In this document: in pieces, positions 9,290 to 19,418 of the stretch
Layout of the letters: every line of letters begins with the position of its first letter
Numbering within the stretch: position 1 is the first letter of the stretch
Position numbers and translations under genes: made by a program
Notes under the pieces: generated by a model
Told to the model about the DNA's origin: nothing
What the model saw: only the letters and a program-made list of their open reading frames with translations
The model's database searches: none
Origin: JBBDJG01 sp040880005
GTDB lineage: Bacteria; Actinomycetota; Thermoleophilia; Solirubrobacterales; JBBDJG01
Direction of reading: 5' to 3'
Length of the DNA stretch: 64,000 nt
Assembly: GCA_040880005.1 (NCBI GenBank)
Contig: JBBDJG010000027.1
Span: forward strand, 25,314-89,313

Positions 9290-9652
9290 GTGACTTCGCA
9301 GCGACGCAGGCACCTGTGCACCGCGGCCGTCTGGATCTTCGCCGGCTCGATGCACTTCATCCGGCCCGCGTTCTACGAGGCGATCGTTCCGCGCTCAATC
9401 GCCCGTTGGCGGCGGGAGATCGTGATTGCGAGCGGAGTCGCGGAGCTGGCCGGTGGTATGGCGGTGCTTCCCGAAGCCACGCGACGGGGCGCACGCTGGT
9501 GGCTGCTGGCGACGCTGGTCGCGATCTATCCGGCGAACATCGAGATGGCGCTCCATCCGGACCGCTTCCCGCAGATCCCGCCGCCGCTGCTTTGGGCGAG
9601 GCTGCCTTTTCAGGGTGTGTTCGCCTGGATGACGTGGCGCGGCACCCGATGA
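9290..9652 (+). CDS. DoxX-like small membrane protein
   Basis: This 120-residue protein starts at GTG 9290. It has about four hydrophobic segments and the DoxX-type pattern FAGSMHFIRPAFYEAIVPRSI, then GVAELAGGMAVL. DoxX-like proteins are small inner-membrane proteins often linked to redox stress. The adjacency to an AhpD-like gene fits, but the function is not established. Confidence 0.8.
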   Translation: MTSQRRRHLCTAAVWIFAGSMHFIRPAFYEAIVPRSIARWRREIVIASGVAELAGGMAVLPEATRRGARWWLLATLVAIYPANIEMALHPDRFPQIPPPLLWARLPFQGVFAWMTWRGTR

Positions 9653-9680
9653 GACCGGCCTCGCGGCTGATGTCACAAAG

Positions 9681-9710
9681 TTGTTACAAAGTCCCAAATT
9701 CGGCTATGCT
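9681..9710 (+). promoter_or_regulatory. Candidate housekeeping promoter of the atp operon
   Basis: TTGTTA (9681-9686) and TATGCT (9705-9710) are separated by 18 bases in the 246-bp gap before the ATP synthase genes. Both boxes are close to the sigma-70-type consensus in otherwise GC-rich DNA. The predicted leader to the first gene is about 180 bases. This is an inference from consensus and position. Confidence 0.5.
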
Positions 9711-9898
9711 GCGCGACGTCGCCGCCACCCGGTCCGATGTGGTCCGGAAGTGGATGTGGCGGTTCGTCTGAGCAGGGGTGCGTGGCGGGCAAGGCCCGGC
9801 GCGAGTTGTTTTGCGCCCCGTTTCCTGCCCCTTACGGCCCTTCGTCGATCGCCAAGGTTCGGCCTCCAGTCAATTGAACTCCAATCGCGAAAGCCGCA

Positions 9899-10090
9899 AT
9901 GACCGGCCATCCGGGCCACGACGCCGCCGGAGCCGGTGCGCTGCTGATCGGCGCAATCGTTGCGTGTGCCGCGATCGGACTGGGGCTGGGCGCGCTCATC
10001 GGAGCGCCGGCGCTGCTTGGAATCTCCGGCGGAGCGGTTGGCCTCGGCGTGGGGTTCTGGATTGTCTATGAGCGCTACAAGGACCTCTGA
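9899..10090 (+). CDS. Small two-helix membrane protein, AtpZ/AtpI-like
   Basis: This 63-residue protein has two hydrophobic helices (LLIGAIVACAAIGLGLGALI and LLGISGGAVGLGVGFWIVY) joined by a short Gly-rich turn. It is the first gene of the ATP synthase operon and overlaps the next by 23 bases. Size, topology and position match AtpZ/AtpI-type accessory proteins, proposed to help c-ring assembly or Mg2+ handling. Sequence similarity is too weak for certainty. Confidence 0.65.
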   Translation: MTGHPGHDAAGAGALLIGAIVACAAIGLGLGALIGAPALLGISGGAVGLGVGFWIVYERYKDL

Positions 10091-10496
10091 CGTCGGCCAG
10101 GAACTGCACATCCCGATCGCCGTGCGCTACCTCGACCTGGTCGCGCTCGCGCTTGCGTTGCCGTTGTTCCTGCTGGCGGGCTTCCCGATCGCCGGCTACC
10201 TCGTCGGCGGCGGGGCGTGGGCGATCCAGCGGGTCGTGCAGGTGGCTCTGACCAAGAGTGCCGCCGCCACGACCGACCCGCGCACGCTGGTCGGCATCAC
10301 GGCGGCCAGCATGATCGGGCGCGGTTGGTTCTGCGCGCTGGCGATCTTCGGCGTCGGGCTGTACCAAAACGAGGCCGGTCTCGCGGCGGCCCTGCTGGTG
10401 ATCTCGCTCTTCACGATCTACTTCACGGTGCAGATGATCGTGCGGCCGATGCAGAAGCCGCTGCCCAAGGGAACGACCAGAGAGGCCGCGAGGTGA
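10068..10496 (+). CDS. atpI: ATP synthase protein I
   Basis: This 142-residue membrane protein has four hydrophobic segments and ends in a basic tail. It sits directly before atpB, where the assembly factor AtpI is usually found. ATG 10068 lies inside the end of the preceding gene, and its stop overlaps the GTG of atpB (GTGA), so translation is likely coupled. Family members are poorly conserved; the assignment rests on position, size and topology. Confidence 0.7.
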   Translation: MSATRTSDVGQELHIPIAVRYLDLVALALALPLFLLAGFPIAGYLVGGGAWAIQRVVQVALTKSAAATTDPRTLVGITAASMIGRGWFCALAIFGVGLYQNEAGLAAALLVISLFTIYFTVQMIVRPMQKPLPKGTTREAAR

Positions 10497-11401
10497 GCAA
10501 GCGCGGCAAGCTGATCCTGTTCGGCGCGATGTCCGGCTTCCTGCTGCTGGTGGTGGGCATGGCCGCGATCTTCGGCAGCGCGGGACGCAACGAAGAGTTC
10601 CAGCCCCAGAACGAATTCAAGCTGGATCCGTGGATCTCGATCCAGCTCGGCCCGATCGACATGAGCATCAACAAGGCGGTTCTGTATCTGGCCCTTGCCT
10701 CGGGCCTGACGATCTTCACGATGATGTGGATCGCGAACAGGATGAAGGAACGGCCAAATCGCGTCCAGACCGCGGTCGAGCTGCTCTACGGGCTGATGCG
10801 CAACAACATCGCCGGGCCGCAGAACCTCTCCACCCAGATGGCACTCAAGTGGTTCCCGTTCATCGGTGCGCTGTTCCTGTTCATCTGGTTTTCGAACCTG
10901 ATCGGCTACATCCCGCTGCCGACCAACACGGAAGAGACAATCAACGTCGCCGGCTTCGAGCTGCCCGCCTTCTCGCTCTACGCGGCCACCGCGAACATCT
11001 CGGTGCCGCTGGTCCTGACCCTGATCGTCTGGTTCAGCTACAACATCGAAGGGATTCGCGCCAAAGGCGTTATCGGCTACTTCAAGAGCTGGATTCCCGC
11101 CGGAACCAAGGGGCCGATGGTGCTGATGATCTTCCCGATCGAAGTGATCTCGCACTTCGTGCGGCTCATCTCTCTGTCTGTTCGACTCTTCGCCAACATC
11201 CTTGCCGGCCACCTGCTAATTCTGTTCATGGGTGGCGGGCTCGCCGTGATCCTCGGCCTTGCGGCGATCGGAATCCTCACGCTGCCGATGGCGATCGCGT
11301 TCTTCATCTTCGAGGTCGGGCTGGTCGCAACGCTGCAGGCGTTCATCTTCGCCACGCTCACCGCCATCTACCTCGGCGGGGCCACCGCCGAAACTCACTA
11401 A
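10493..11401 (+). CDS. atpB: ATP synthase F0 subunit a
   Basis: This is a 302-residue subunit a of the membrane F0 sector. The essential stator Arg is in LSVRLFANILAGHLL, and the last helix reads EVGLVATLQAFIFATLTAIYL. Together with the c-ring it forms the proton half-channels. GTG 10493 is chosen because it overlaps the atpI stop; the longer frame upstream is only a shadow of atpI. Confidence 0.97.
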   Translation: MSKRGKLILFGAMSGFLLLVVGMAAIFGSAGRNEEFQPQNEFKLDPWISIQLGPIDMSINKAVLYLALASGLTIFTMMWIANRMKERPNRVQTAVELLYGLMRNNIAGPQNLSTQMALKWFPFIGALFLFIWFSNLIGYIPLPTNTEETINVAGFELPAFSLYAATANISVPLVLTLIVWFSYNIEGIRAKGVIGYFKSWIPAGTKGPMVLMIFPIEVISHFVRLISLSVRLFANILAGHLLILFMGGGLAVILGLAAIGILTLPMAIAFFIFEVGLVATLQAFIFATLTAIYLGGATAETH

Positions 11402-11415
11402 CCCAGGAGGAACCA

Positions 11416-11715
11416 GTGGATCTACACGTCGTCAATGAGGCAGTCAGCGTCCTCGCTCAGACCGACGCCGAGACCGCCGAGGCCTACGGCCGGAAAGCCG
11501 GCAAGGCGATCGCGCTCGGCGTGGGTGCCGGACTCGGGACGATCGGCCCGGGCATCGGCGTCGGCTACATATTCGGAAAGGTGATCGAGTCGGTGACGAG
11601 GCAGCCGGAAATGCGCGACGAGATCACGAGCATCCAATGGCTCGGCTTCGCGCTGACCGAGGCGATCGTGTTCTACGCCTTCATCTTCGGGCTGATCGCG
11701 TTCTTCCTCTCGTAG
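11416..11715 (+). CDS. atpE: ATP synthase F0 subunit c
   Basis: This 99-residue proteolipid has two helices with the Gly-rich first helix (GVGAGLGTIGPGIGVGYIFG) and a polar loop RQPE. The ion-binding Glu in the second helix lies in GFALTEAIVFYAF. There is no Gln in helix 1 and no Ser/Thr after the Glu, so the sodium-type site is absent and proton coupling is inferred. It starts at GTG 11416 behind a strong AGGAGG ribosome binding site five bases upstream, consistent with the high copy number of c. The N-terminal ~25 residues before helix 1 are longer than in many c subunits. Confidence 0.95.
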   Translation: MDLHVVNEAVSVLAQTDAETAEAYGRKAGKAIALGVGAGLGTIGPGIGVGYIFGKVIESVTRQPEMRDEITSIQWLGFALTEAIVFYAFIFGLIAFFLS

Positions 11716-11718
11716 CCG

Positions 11719-12294
11719 ATGCTGGAGGTGATCCAACCAGAGGCGCTGACGCTCGCTGCGTCAGAGGAGGGCGGGAACTTCCTCGTCACCCCGAACGTTG
11801 GGCTGATGATCTGGACGATCATCGCCTTTGGAGTGACGATGCTGATCCTGCGCAAGCTGGCATTTCCGCGCATACAGAAGTTCCTCGATGAGCGTCAGCA
11901 CGCGATCGAGCGCACTCTCGACGAGGCTGCGCAGCAGCGCCGGGAGGCGGAGAAGATCCTCGCCGACTACCGCGAGCGACTGCGTGAGGCGCGCGTGCAG
12001 GCGGAGGAGATCGTGCTACGTGCGCGCAAGGCCGCCGAAGAGGCCGAGCGCGAGTCGCTCGACGCGGCTCGCGAGCAACGCGAGGAGCTGCTCGCGCAGA
12101 CACGCAGGGACGTCGAGGCGGAAACGAGGCGTGCGATTCAGGAGATCCGCAACGAGGTCGCCGATCTGACCGTGCTCGCGACGGAGAAGGTTACGCGCAA
12201 GACCCTGTCCAAACAGGATCAGGAGCGATTGGTCGCAGAGGCGCTTTCGGAGCTGGACTTCTCCGCGCTGTCCGGGACCGCGAGCCAGAACTGA
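11719..12294 (+). CDS. atpF: ATP synthase F0 subunit b
   Basis: This 191-residue subunit b has a single transmembrane helix near residues 28-47 (LMIWTIIAFGVTMLIL) followed by a long charged coiled coil (about 50-170) rich in Glu, Arg and Ala. It forms the peripheral stalk with delta. It starts three bases after atpE, and its TGA overlaps the atpH ATG by one base (TGATG). Confidence 0.95.
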   Translation: MLEVIQPEALTLAASEEGGNFLVTPNVGLMIWTIIAFGVTMLILRKLAFPRIQKFLDERQHAIERTLDEAAQQRREAEKILADYRERLREARVQAEEIVLRARKAAEEAERESLDAAREQREELLAQTRRDVEAETRRAIQEIRNEVADLTVLATEKVTRKTLSKQDQERLVAEALSELDFSALSGTASQN

Positions 12295-12821
12295 TGGAGC
12301 AGCTGGCACAGATCTACTCGCGCTCGCTGTTTGAGGCGGCCCGTGAGCATGGCCGGCTCGACGAAGTCAAGCAGCAGCTCGGACAGTTCACGGACACGCT
12401 CGAGTCGGAGCACGATTTTGCCGTGTTCTTCTTTTCGCCCTACTTCTCAACAGACGAGAAGAAGCAAGGCCTGAGGCGAGCGATCACCGACGCAGATCCT
12501 CTGCTCGTGAACTTTCTCGAACTGCTCGTTGAGAACCACCGCATGCCGATCGTCTTTCGTGCCCGCAAGCAGTACGAATCATTGTGGGATCGTGAGCACC
12601 GGCGCCTGCCGGTCGAGGTGACAAGTGCCGTCGAGCTGGATCAAGCGATCGTCGATCAGCTCGGCGAGCGGATCGGCGAGCAAACGGGGCAGAACGTCGA
12701 GTTGAAGAGCACGGTCGATGCCGAGATCCTGGGTGGCATCGTTCTGCGCGTCGGCAACTCGGTCCTCGACGCTTCGATTCGAAGCAAGCTGGAGAAGCTC
12801 AGAACTACCGTGGCCGCCTAG
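12294..12821 (+). CDS. atpH: ATP synthase F1 subunit delta
   Basis: This 175-residue subunit delta (OSCP) links the peripheral stalk to the top of the F1 head. The N-terminal six-helix region begins MEQLAQIYSRSLFEAAREHG, and the C-terminal block ILGGIVLRVGNSVLDASIRSKLEKL is typical. It is separate from atpF, unlike the mycobacterial b-delta fusion. Confidence 0.95.
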   Translation: MEQLAQIYSRSLFEAAREHGRLDEVKQQLGQFTDTLESEHDFAVFFFSPYFSTDEKKQGLRRAITDADPLLVNFLELLVENHRMPIVFRARKQYESLWDREHRRLPVEVTSAVELDQAIVDQLGERIGEQTGQNVELKSTVDAEILGGIVLRVGNSVLDASIRSKLEKLRTTVAA

Positions 12822-12851
12822 CGGCCGGAGATTCAGCGGCAAAGGAGATTC

Positions 12852-14501
12852 ATGCAGATCAAGCCCGATGAGATCACGACGATTCTGAAGAGCCGCATCG
12901 AGGGTCTCGATGTCGATAGCGCCGACCTCGCAGAGGTCGGCACGGTGCTGTCGGTCGCCGACGGCATCGCGCGCATCCACGGACTCGAGAACTGCATGGC
13001 ATTCGAGATGCTCGAGCTGCCACACGGAGTACGGGGGCTAGGGCTCAACCTCGAATCCGACAGCGTCGGCTGCGTGTTGTTCGGCGAGTGGGAGCGCATC
13101 GTCGAGGGCGACACCGTCAAGCGCACGGGCTCGCTGCTCGAGATACCGGTGGGCGAGCAGATGCTGGGAAGGATCGTCGATCCGCTGGGACGCCCGCTCG
13201 ACGGCAAGGGTGAGATCGAGACGTCAGAGTCCCGACCGGCCGAGTTCAAGGCGCCCGGTGTCGTGCAGCGTCAGCCCGTCAAGGACCCCGTGCAGACGGG
13301 CCTCAAGGCGATCGACGCGATGATCCCGGTTGGTCGCGGACAACGCGAGCTGATCATCGGCGATCGCCAGACGGGGAAGACAGCAATCGCGCTCGACACG
13401 ATCATCAACAACAAGGACAAGGACCTGTACTGCGTCTACGTCGCGATCGGCCAGCGCATGTCGACCGTGGTTCAGATCGCCGAGACGCTTGCCGAGCACG
13501 GCGCGCTGGAGAACACGATCATCGTCGCGGCTGCGGCCAACGAGGCGGCGCCGATCAAGTTCATGGCGCCGTACGCCGGCTGCGCGATGGGCGAGTACTT
13601 CCTCTATAGCGGACGGGATGCGCTGTGCATCTACGACGATCTCACCAAGCACGCGTACGCCTACCGGCAGATGTCGCTGCTGCTCCGGCGGCCGCCCGGC
13701 CGCGAGGCCTATCCCGGCGACGTGTTCTACCTGCATTCGCGGCTGCTCGAGCGCGCAGTGAAGTTGAACGACGAGCTGGGCGGAGGATCGCTGACGGCGT
13801 TGCCCGTGATCGAGACACAGGCGGGTGACGTGTCGGCCTATATCCCGACCAACGTGATCTCGATCACCGACGGTCAGATCTTTCTCGAGCCGAAGCTGTT
13901 TCACTCGGGCGTGCGCCCCGCGATCAACGTCGGCATCTCGGTGTCACGAGTCGGAGGTGACGCCCAGGTCAAACCGATGAAGAAGGTTGCGGGCCGCATC
14001 AAGCTCGAGCTCTCCCAATACCGTGAGCTGGAAGCGTTCGCGCAGTTTGGCTCCGAGCTGGATGTGGAGACGCAGAAGACGCTTGCCCGGGGGGAACGCC
14101 TGGTCAAGACGCTCAATCAGGCCGAGCGCGATCCGCTGCCTGTGGAGGACCAGGTCATCCAGATATACGCAGCGACGCACGGCTACCTGGATCGGACGCT
14201 GGTCGAGAAGGTCAATGAGTTTCTCGAGGGCCTCACGCAGCGAGCCAGGGCCGAGCAGGAGGAGCTTCGCACCCGCATTCGCGGCGGCGAGTGGGAGGAC
14301 CAGACGGAGAAGGATGTGGATGCGGCCGTGAAGGAGTTCGCCGACGACTTCGGCTACGACCTCGACGAGGAAGGCCAGCCGCTTGAGGACGGGGACTCCG
14401 AGCGCGTGATCGCGCGCGGCGAGGAGGCCGCATCGAGTGGCGCTGCCACGCCGGAGGATGTCGCCGCCGAGTCGATCGAGCAGGAGCCGGCAGCCGTCTA
14501 G
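12852..14501 (+). CDS. atpA: ATP synthase F1 subunit alpha
   Basis: This is a 549-residue alpha subunit. It carries the P-loop [11 protein letters not shown] near 172, the conserved block [15 protein letters not shown], and the helical C-terminal domain. A good ribosome binding site (AAAGGAG) precedes ATG 12852. The protein is about 35 residues longer than typical bacterial alpha subunits. The extra tail, from roughly 515, is strongly acidic and ends in Ala/Glu-rich sequence. Mycobacterial alpha has an extension of similar length that suppresses ATP hydrolysis, but its sequence is different, so a shared function is only a possibility. Confidence 0.97.
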   Translation: MQIKPDEITTILKSRIEGLDVDSADLAEVGTVLSVADGIARIHGLENCMAFEMLELPHGVRGLGLNLESDSVGCVLFGEWERIVEGDTVKRTGSLLEIPVGEQMLGRIVDPLGRPLDGKGEIETSESRPAEFKAPGVVQRQPVKDPVQTGLKAIDAMIPVGRGQRELIIGDRQTGKTAIALDTIINNKDKDLYCVYVAIGQRMSTVVQIAETLAEHGALENTIIVAAAANEAAPIKFMAPYAGCAMGEYFLYSGRDALCIYDDLTKHAYAYRQMSLLLRRPPGREAYPGDVFYLHSRLLERAVKLNDELGGGSLTALPVIETQAGDVSAYIPTNVISITDGQIFLEPKLFHSGVRPAINVGISVSRVGGDAQVKPMKKVAGRIKLELSQYRELEAFAQFGSELDVETQKTLARGERLVKTLNQAERDPLPVEDQVIQIYAATHGYLDRTLVEKVNEFLEGLTQRARAEQEELRTRIRGGEWEDQTEKDVDAAVKEFADDFGYDLDEEGQPLEDGDSERVIARGEEAASSGAATPEDVAAESIEQEPAAV

Positions 14502-14528
14502 GCGGAGTCAGGATCAGGCAAGGCACCG

Positions 14529-16896
<2,368 letters not shown>

Positions 16897-16904
16897 CGAC
16901 GACG

Positions 16905-17336
16905 ATGGCGCGCACGCCGTTCCCAGTCGAGGTGCTGACGCCCGAGGGCCGTGTGTTCGAGGGCGAGGTCGAGATGCTCTCGACTCGCACCGAAGTCGGC
17001 GAGATCGGTGTGCTCGCCAACCACGCGCCGGTGCTGGCGATGCTGGCGCCGGCGGAGTTGCGACTGCATGCGAGCGAGACGGAGGTGACGCGATTCGCCC
17101 AGGGAGAGGGCTACCTCCAGGTTCATGACAACCACGCACTGGTGCTGGTCGAAGACTGCGTCGAGCCGGCCGCGGTGGATCGCGATCAATATCGCGAGCA
17201 GCTCACGAAGGCGGAGCAGACGATCAAGGAGATCGGCCATCACTCCTCCGAGGAACAGCAGGAGGCGCGCTTTGCGCGCGCGCTGCGCGACCGCCGGCGT
17301 GCGGAGACGTTTCTGCGCGTGGCCGGCGAAAATTAG
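16905..17336 (+). CDS. atpC: ATP synthase F1 subunit epsilon
   Basis: This 143-residue epsilon subunit has an N-terminal beta-sandwich (FPVEVLTPEGRVFEGEVEM, GEIGVLANHAPVLAML) and a helical C-terminus rich in Glu, Arg and Ala. It couples gamma to the c-ring and can regulate ATP hydrolysis. It is the last gene of the operon; a GC hairpin within a repeat element follows 47 bases later. Confidence 0.95.
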   Translation: MARTPFPVEVLTPEGRVFEGEVEMLSTRTEVGEIGVLANHAPVLAMLAPAELRLHASETEVTRFAQGEGYLQVHDNHALVLVEDCVEPAAVDRDQYREQLTKAEQTIKEIGHHSSEEQQEARFARALRDRRRAETFLRVAGEN

Positions 17337-17390
17337 GTTTGCGGCGTCCGTAGGACGACGCTCCAGCATGAGAGGGGGTCGAGGGGGGCG
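17337..17390 (-). repeat. Interspersed palindrome-bearing repeat, copy A
   Basis: A segment of about 54 bases just after the atpC stop closely matches the reverse complement of 24047-24098. The shared core around 17367-17390 (GCATGAGAGGGGGTCGAGGG, continuing through GGGCG) is identical, and the flank GCGTCCGTAGGACGACGCTCC matches with few changes. Here it lies between convergent genes (atpC and vapC) and its G-run is one arm of a terminator-like hairpin. A REP-like mobile or amplified repeat is inferred. Confidence 0.65.
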
Positions 17391-17402
17391 TATAGTCCCC
17401 CC
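17383..17402. terminator. GGGGGG/CCCCCC hairpin between atpC and vapC
   Basis: GGGGGG (17383-17388) pairs with CCCCCC (17397-17402) around the loop CGTATAGT. It sits between convergent ends and could act on both strands. There is no T-run. Confidence 0.5.
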
Positions 17403-17406
17403 GTTA

Positions 17407-17802
17407 TCAGGGCCGCAGTTCGACGAACCCCGCCGCTGCGAAGTCGCCATCGAAGGCCAGCGCCTCCGTGATGCCGAGCTCGCGCATCAGCGCGAAGCTG
17501 GTGGCGTCGACGAATGAGTATGTGCGCTCGTCGTGCTGGCGAAGCCACTGCCAGGCCTGGTGCTCCAAGCCGTCGTCCATGTGGTGCAGCGAAACACGAT
17601 TGGAAGCATCTATCGCGTCGATGAATTCGACCGCGCGCCGATGACTCAATTTCGTGTTCATCAGAGTCCAGGTCTCGCCGACGATCGCCGTGCTCGTGAC
17701 GACCGGTTCGTAGCGCGCTTTCCACAGCGCTCGAGCTGCCTCATGGTGGTCATCGTGCGGCACGCGAAGCGCGTACCAGAACGATGAATCGCAGAAGATC
17801 AA
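17407..17802 (-). CDS. vapC: PIN-domain toxin, VapC family
   Basis: This is a 131-residue PIN toxin with the expected acidic residues: D5 in MIFCDSSFWYAL, E43 in IVGETWTLMN, D99 in YSFVDATSFALM, and D118/D120 in ALAFDGDFAAAGF. It is a predicted Mg-dependent ribonuclease. Its start overlaps the stop of the antitoxin gene by four bases. This is the second VapBC pair in the window and differs in sequence from the first. Confidence 0.93.
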   Translation of the reverse strand: MIFCDSSFWYALRVPHDDHHEAARALWKARYEPVVTSTAIVGETWTLMNTKLSHRRAVEFIDAIDASNRVSLHHMDDGLEHQAWQWLRQHDERTYSFVDATSFALMRELGITEALAFDGDFAAAGFVELRP

Positions 17803-18071
17803 CGCTCTTCGGGCGGAAGGAGGTTGCCGCCGGAGTCGCGGTCTAGCTTGTAAACGATTCGGTCGATGTCCCCTGGGGCGAGGGCCCCGCCCTCAGTGCA
17901 GTCCCCTACAAGATCGTCGAGCGGATCCGGCTCATGCTTGGCAGAAAAGAATTTCTCTCTCGCTGCCTCGCGTATCAGCGATGCCTTGGAAACCTTGCGG
18001 CGGGTGGCCTCGGCTGCCAGCACCTGATCGAGCTCGGGCTCGATGTACATCTGCACGCGCTTCATTGCCAT
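17799..18071 (-). CDS. vapB: Ribbon-helix-helix antitoxin, VapB/CopG-like
   Basis: This 90-residue antitoxin has an N-terminal ribbon-helix-helix (MKRVQMYIEPELDQVLAAEA, KVSKASLIREAAREKF) and an acidic, flexible C-terminus that should bind the toxin. ATG 18071 is used; the second ATG (18065) is also possible. A 7-bp inverted repeat in AT-rich DNA lies directly upstream, as expected for autoregulation. Confidence 0.88.
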   Translation of the reverse strand: MAMKRVQMYIEPELDQVLAAEATRRKVSKASLIREAAREKFFSAKHEPDPLDDLVGDCTEGGALAPGDIDRIVYKLDRDSGGNLLPPEER

Positions 18072-18072
18072 A

Positions 18073-18104
18073 TACAGTACCTCGACGAGATATACATTAC
18101 TGTA
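18073..18104. promoter_or_regulatory. Candidate VapB operator/promoter
   Basis: TACAGTA (18073-18079) and TACTGTA (18098-18104) form a perfect 7-bp inverted repeat with an 18-base spacer in locally AT-rich DNA just upstream of the vapB start. It probably overlaps the promoter and serves as the TA-complex operator. Confidence 0.5.
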
Positions 18105-18154
18105 ACAGACGTGCAGGCTTCGTCAAGGCTCCCGCGTCAATTCCGAGCGCTTGG

Positions 18155-19264
18155 CTACAGGTCGTCCACGTGTCGAGGGACCTCGGAAACGGGTCGAGGT
18201 CCCGGCCCGACGTACTTTGCGGTTGGCCTGATCAGCCTTCCCTCGCGCTTCTGCTCGAGGATGTGGGCGGACCAGCCGGCGACTCGTGCGCACGTGAACA
18301 ACGGCGTGAACAGTTCCGGCGGAATGTCGGCCATGTCGAGCACGACCGCCGACCAGAACTCCACATTGGTCGCCAGCACGCGATCGGGCTTGCGCGCCTG
18401 CAGCTCGTCCAGCGCGGCCCGTTCGAGTGCCTCGGCCGCCTCGACGCGCGGCGCGCCCAGCTCGCGCGCCGTGCGGCGCAGCACGCGGGCGCGGGGGTCC
18501 TCGGCACGATAGACGCGGTGGCCGAAGCCCATCAGGCGCTCGCCCCGGTCCAGGGCGGATTTCACCCATCCCTCGGGGTCGCCGGTGCGCTCGACCTCGT
18601 CGAGCATCTGAAGCACCCGCGAGGGCGCACCGCCGTGCAGCGGGCCCGAAAGTGCGCCGACGGCGCCCGACAGCGCGGCCGCGACGTCGGCACCGCTCGA
18701 CGCGATGATGCGGGCGGTGAAGGTGGAGGCGTTCATGCCGTGCTCGGCGGCGGATGTCCAATACGCGTCGATTGCCTTGACATGGTCGGGGTCGGCCTCG
18801 CCGCGCCAGCGGATCAGGAAGCGCTCGGGAATCGACTGGGCCCTGTCGATCTCGGACTGGGGCACTGGTGGCTGGCCGGGCCCGCGAGCCGATTGAGCGA
18901 CAAACGACAACGCCATCACCGATGCTCGTGCGAGGTCGGTACGAGCCTGGTGCTGATCGATGTCGATCAACTGTTGCAGCCCCCACTCGGGCGCGAGCAT
19001 CGCGAGCCCCGACTGCACGTCGACGCGGGGATCGCCGGTGCGAATCGTCAGCGGATAGGGCTCGGCGGGCGGCAATCCGGGCAAGAACGCACCGTCCACG
19101 AGCAGACCCCAGACCTGCTCGAATGGCACGACTCCGACCAGATCCTCGATGTCGACGCCGCGATAGCGAAGCGCGTTGCCCTCCTTGTCGGGCTCGGCGA
19201 TCTCGGTCGCAAAGGCTACGACTCCCTCGAGTCCTGACTGCACTTCGAGCTGGGCTTCGGTCAT
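18155..19264 (-). CDS. Citrate synthase
   Basis: This 369-residue citrate synthase of the short bacterial type condenses oxaloacetate and acetyl-CoA. Catalytic-site blocks are visible: HGMNASTFTAR, PLHGGAPSRVL (His), the MGFGHRVYRAEDPRARVL block (His), and NVEFWSAVVLDMADIP, where the catalytic Asp region lies. ATG 19264 preceded by GGGAG is preferred over the longer frame, which runs through a tandem repeat. A 2-methylcitrate synthase role cannot be excluded from sequence alone. Confidence 0.92.
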   Translation of the reverse strand: MTEAQLEVQSGLEGVVAFATEIAEPDKEGNALRYRGVDIEDLVGVVPFEQVWGLLVDGAFLPGLPPAEPYPLTIRTGDPRVDVQSGLAMLAPEWGLQQLIDIDQHQARTDLARASVMALSFVAQSARGPGQPPVPQSEIDRAQSIPERFLIRWRGEADPDHVKAIDAYWTSAAEHGMNASTFTARIIASSGADVAAALSGAVGALSGPLHGGAPSRVLQMLDEVERTGDPEGWVKSALDRGERLMGFGHRVYRAEDPRARVLRRTARELGAPRVEAAEALERAALDELQARKPDRVLATNVEFWSAVVLDMADIPPELFTPLFTCARVAGWSAHILEQKREGRLIRPTAKYVGPGPRPVSEVPRHVDDL

Positions 19265-19345
19265 CTCGCTCCCATGATCTGACTTTCCTTCGGTCGGTGA
19301 ACAGGGCTCGCGGCCCCCGCAAAGAATGACAGGAAGAGGGGCTGC

Positions 19346-19407
19346 GCTACCGTAGAGTAAGCGGTTGCGAGGCACCGCTACCGTAGAGTAAGCGGTTGCG
19401 AGGCACC
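19346..19407. repeat. Perfect 31-bp tandem duplication in a divergent promoter region
   Basis: Two identical 31-bp units (19346-19376 and 19377-19407) abut head to tail. Each begins GCTACCGTAGAGTAAGCGG and ends GGCACC. They lie in the 154-bp gap between citrate synthase (minus) and the M20 peptidase (plus), ending 11 bases before the peptidase ATG. Each unit contains possible -10-like text (TAGAGT), so promoter or operator duplication is possible. Confidence 0.85.
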
Positions 19408-19418
19408 GCCCTCCGACG

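Noticed and set aside
11416..11715. Sodium-type ATP synthase c subunit
   Set aside because: The expected Gln in helix 1 and Ser/Thr after the ion-binding Glu are absent.
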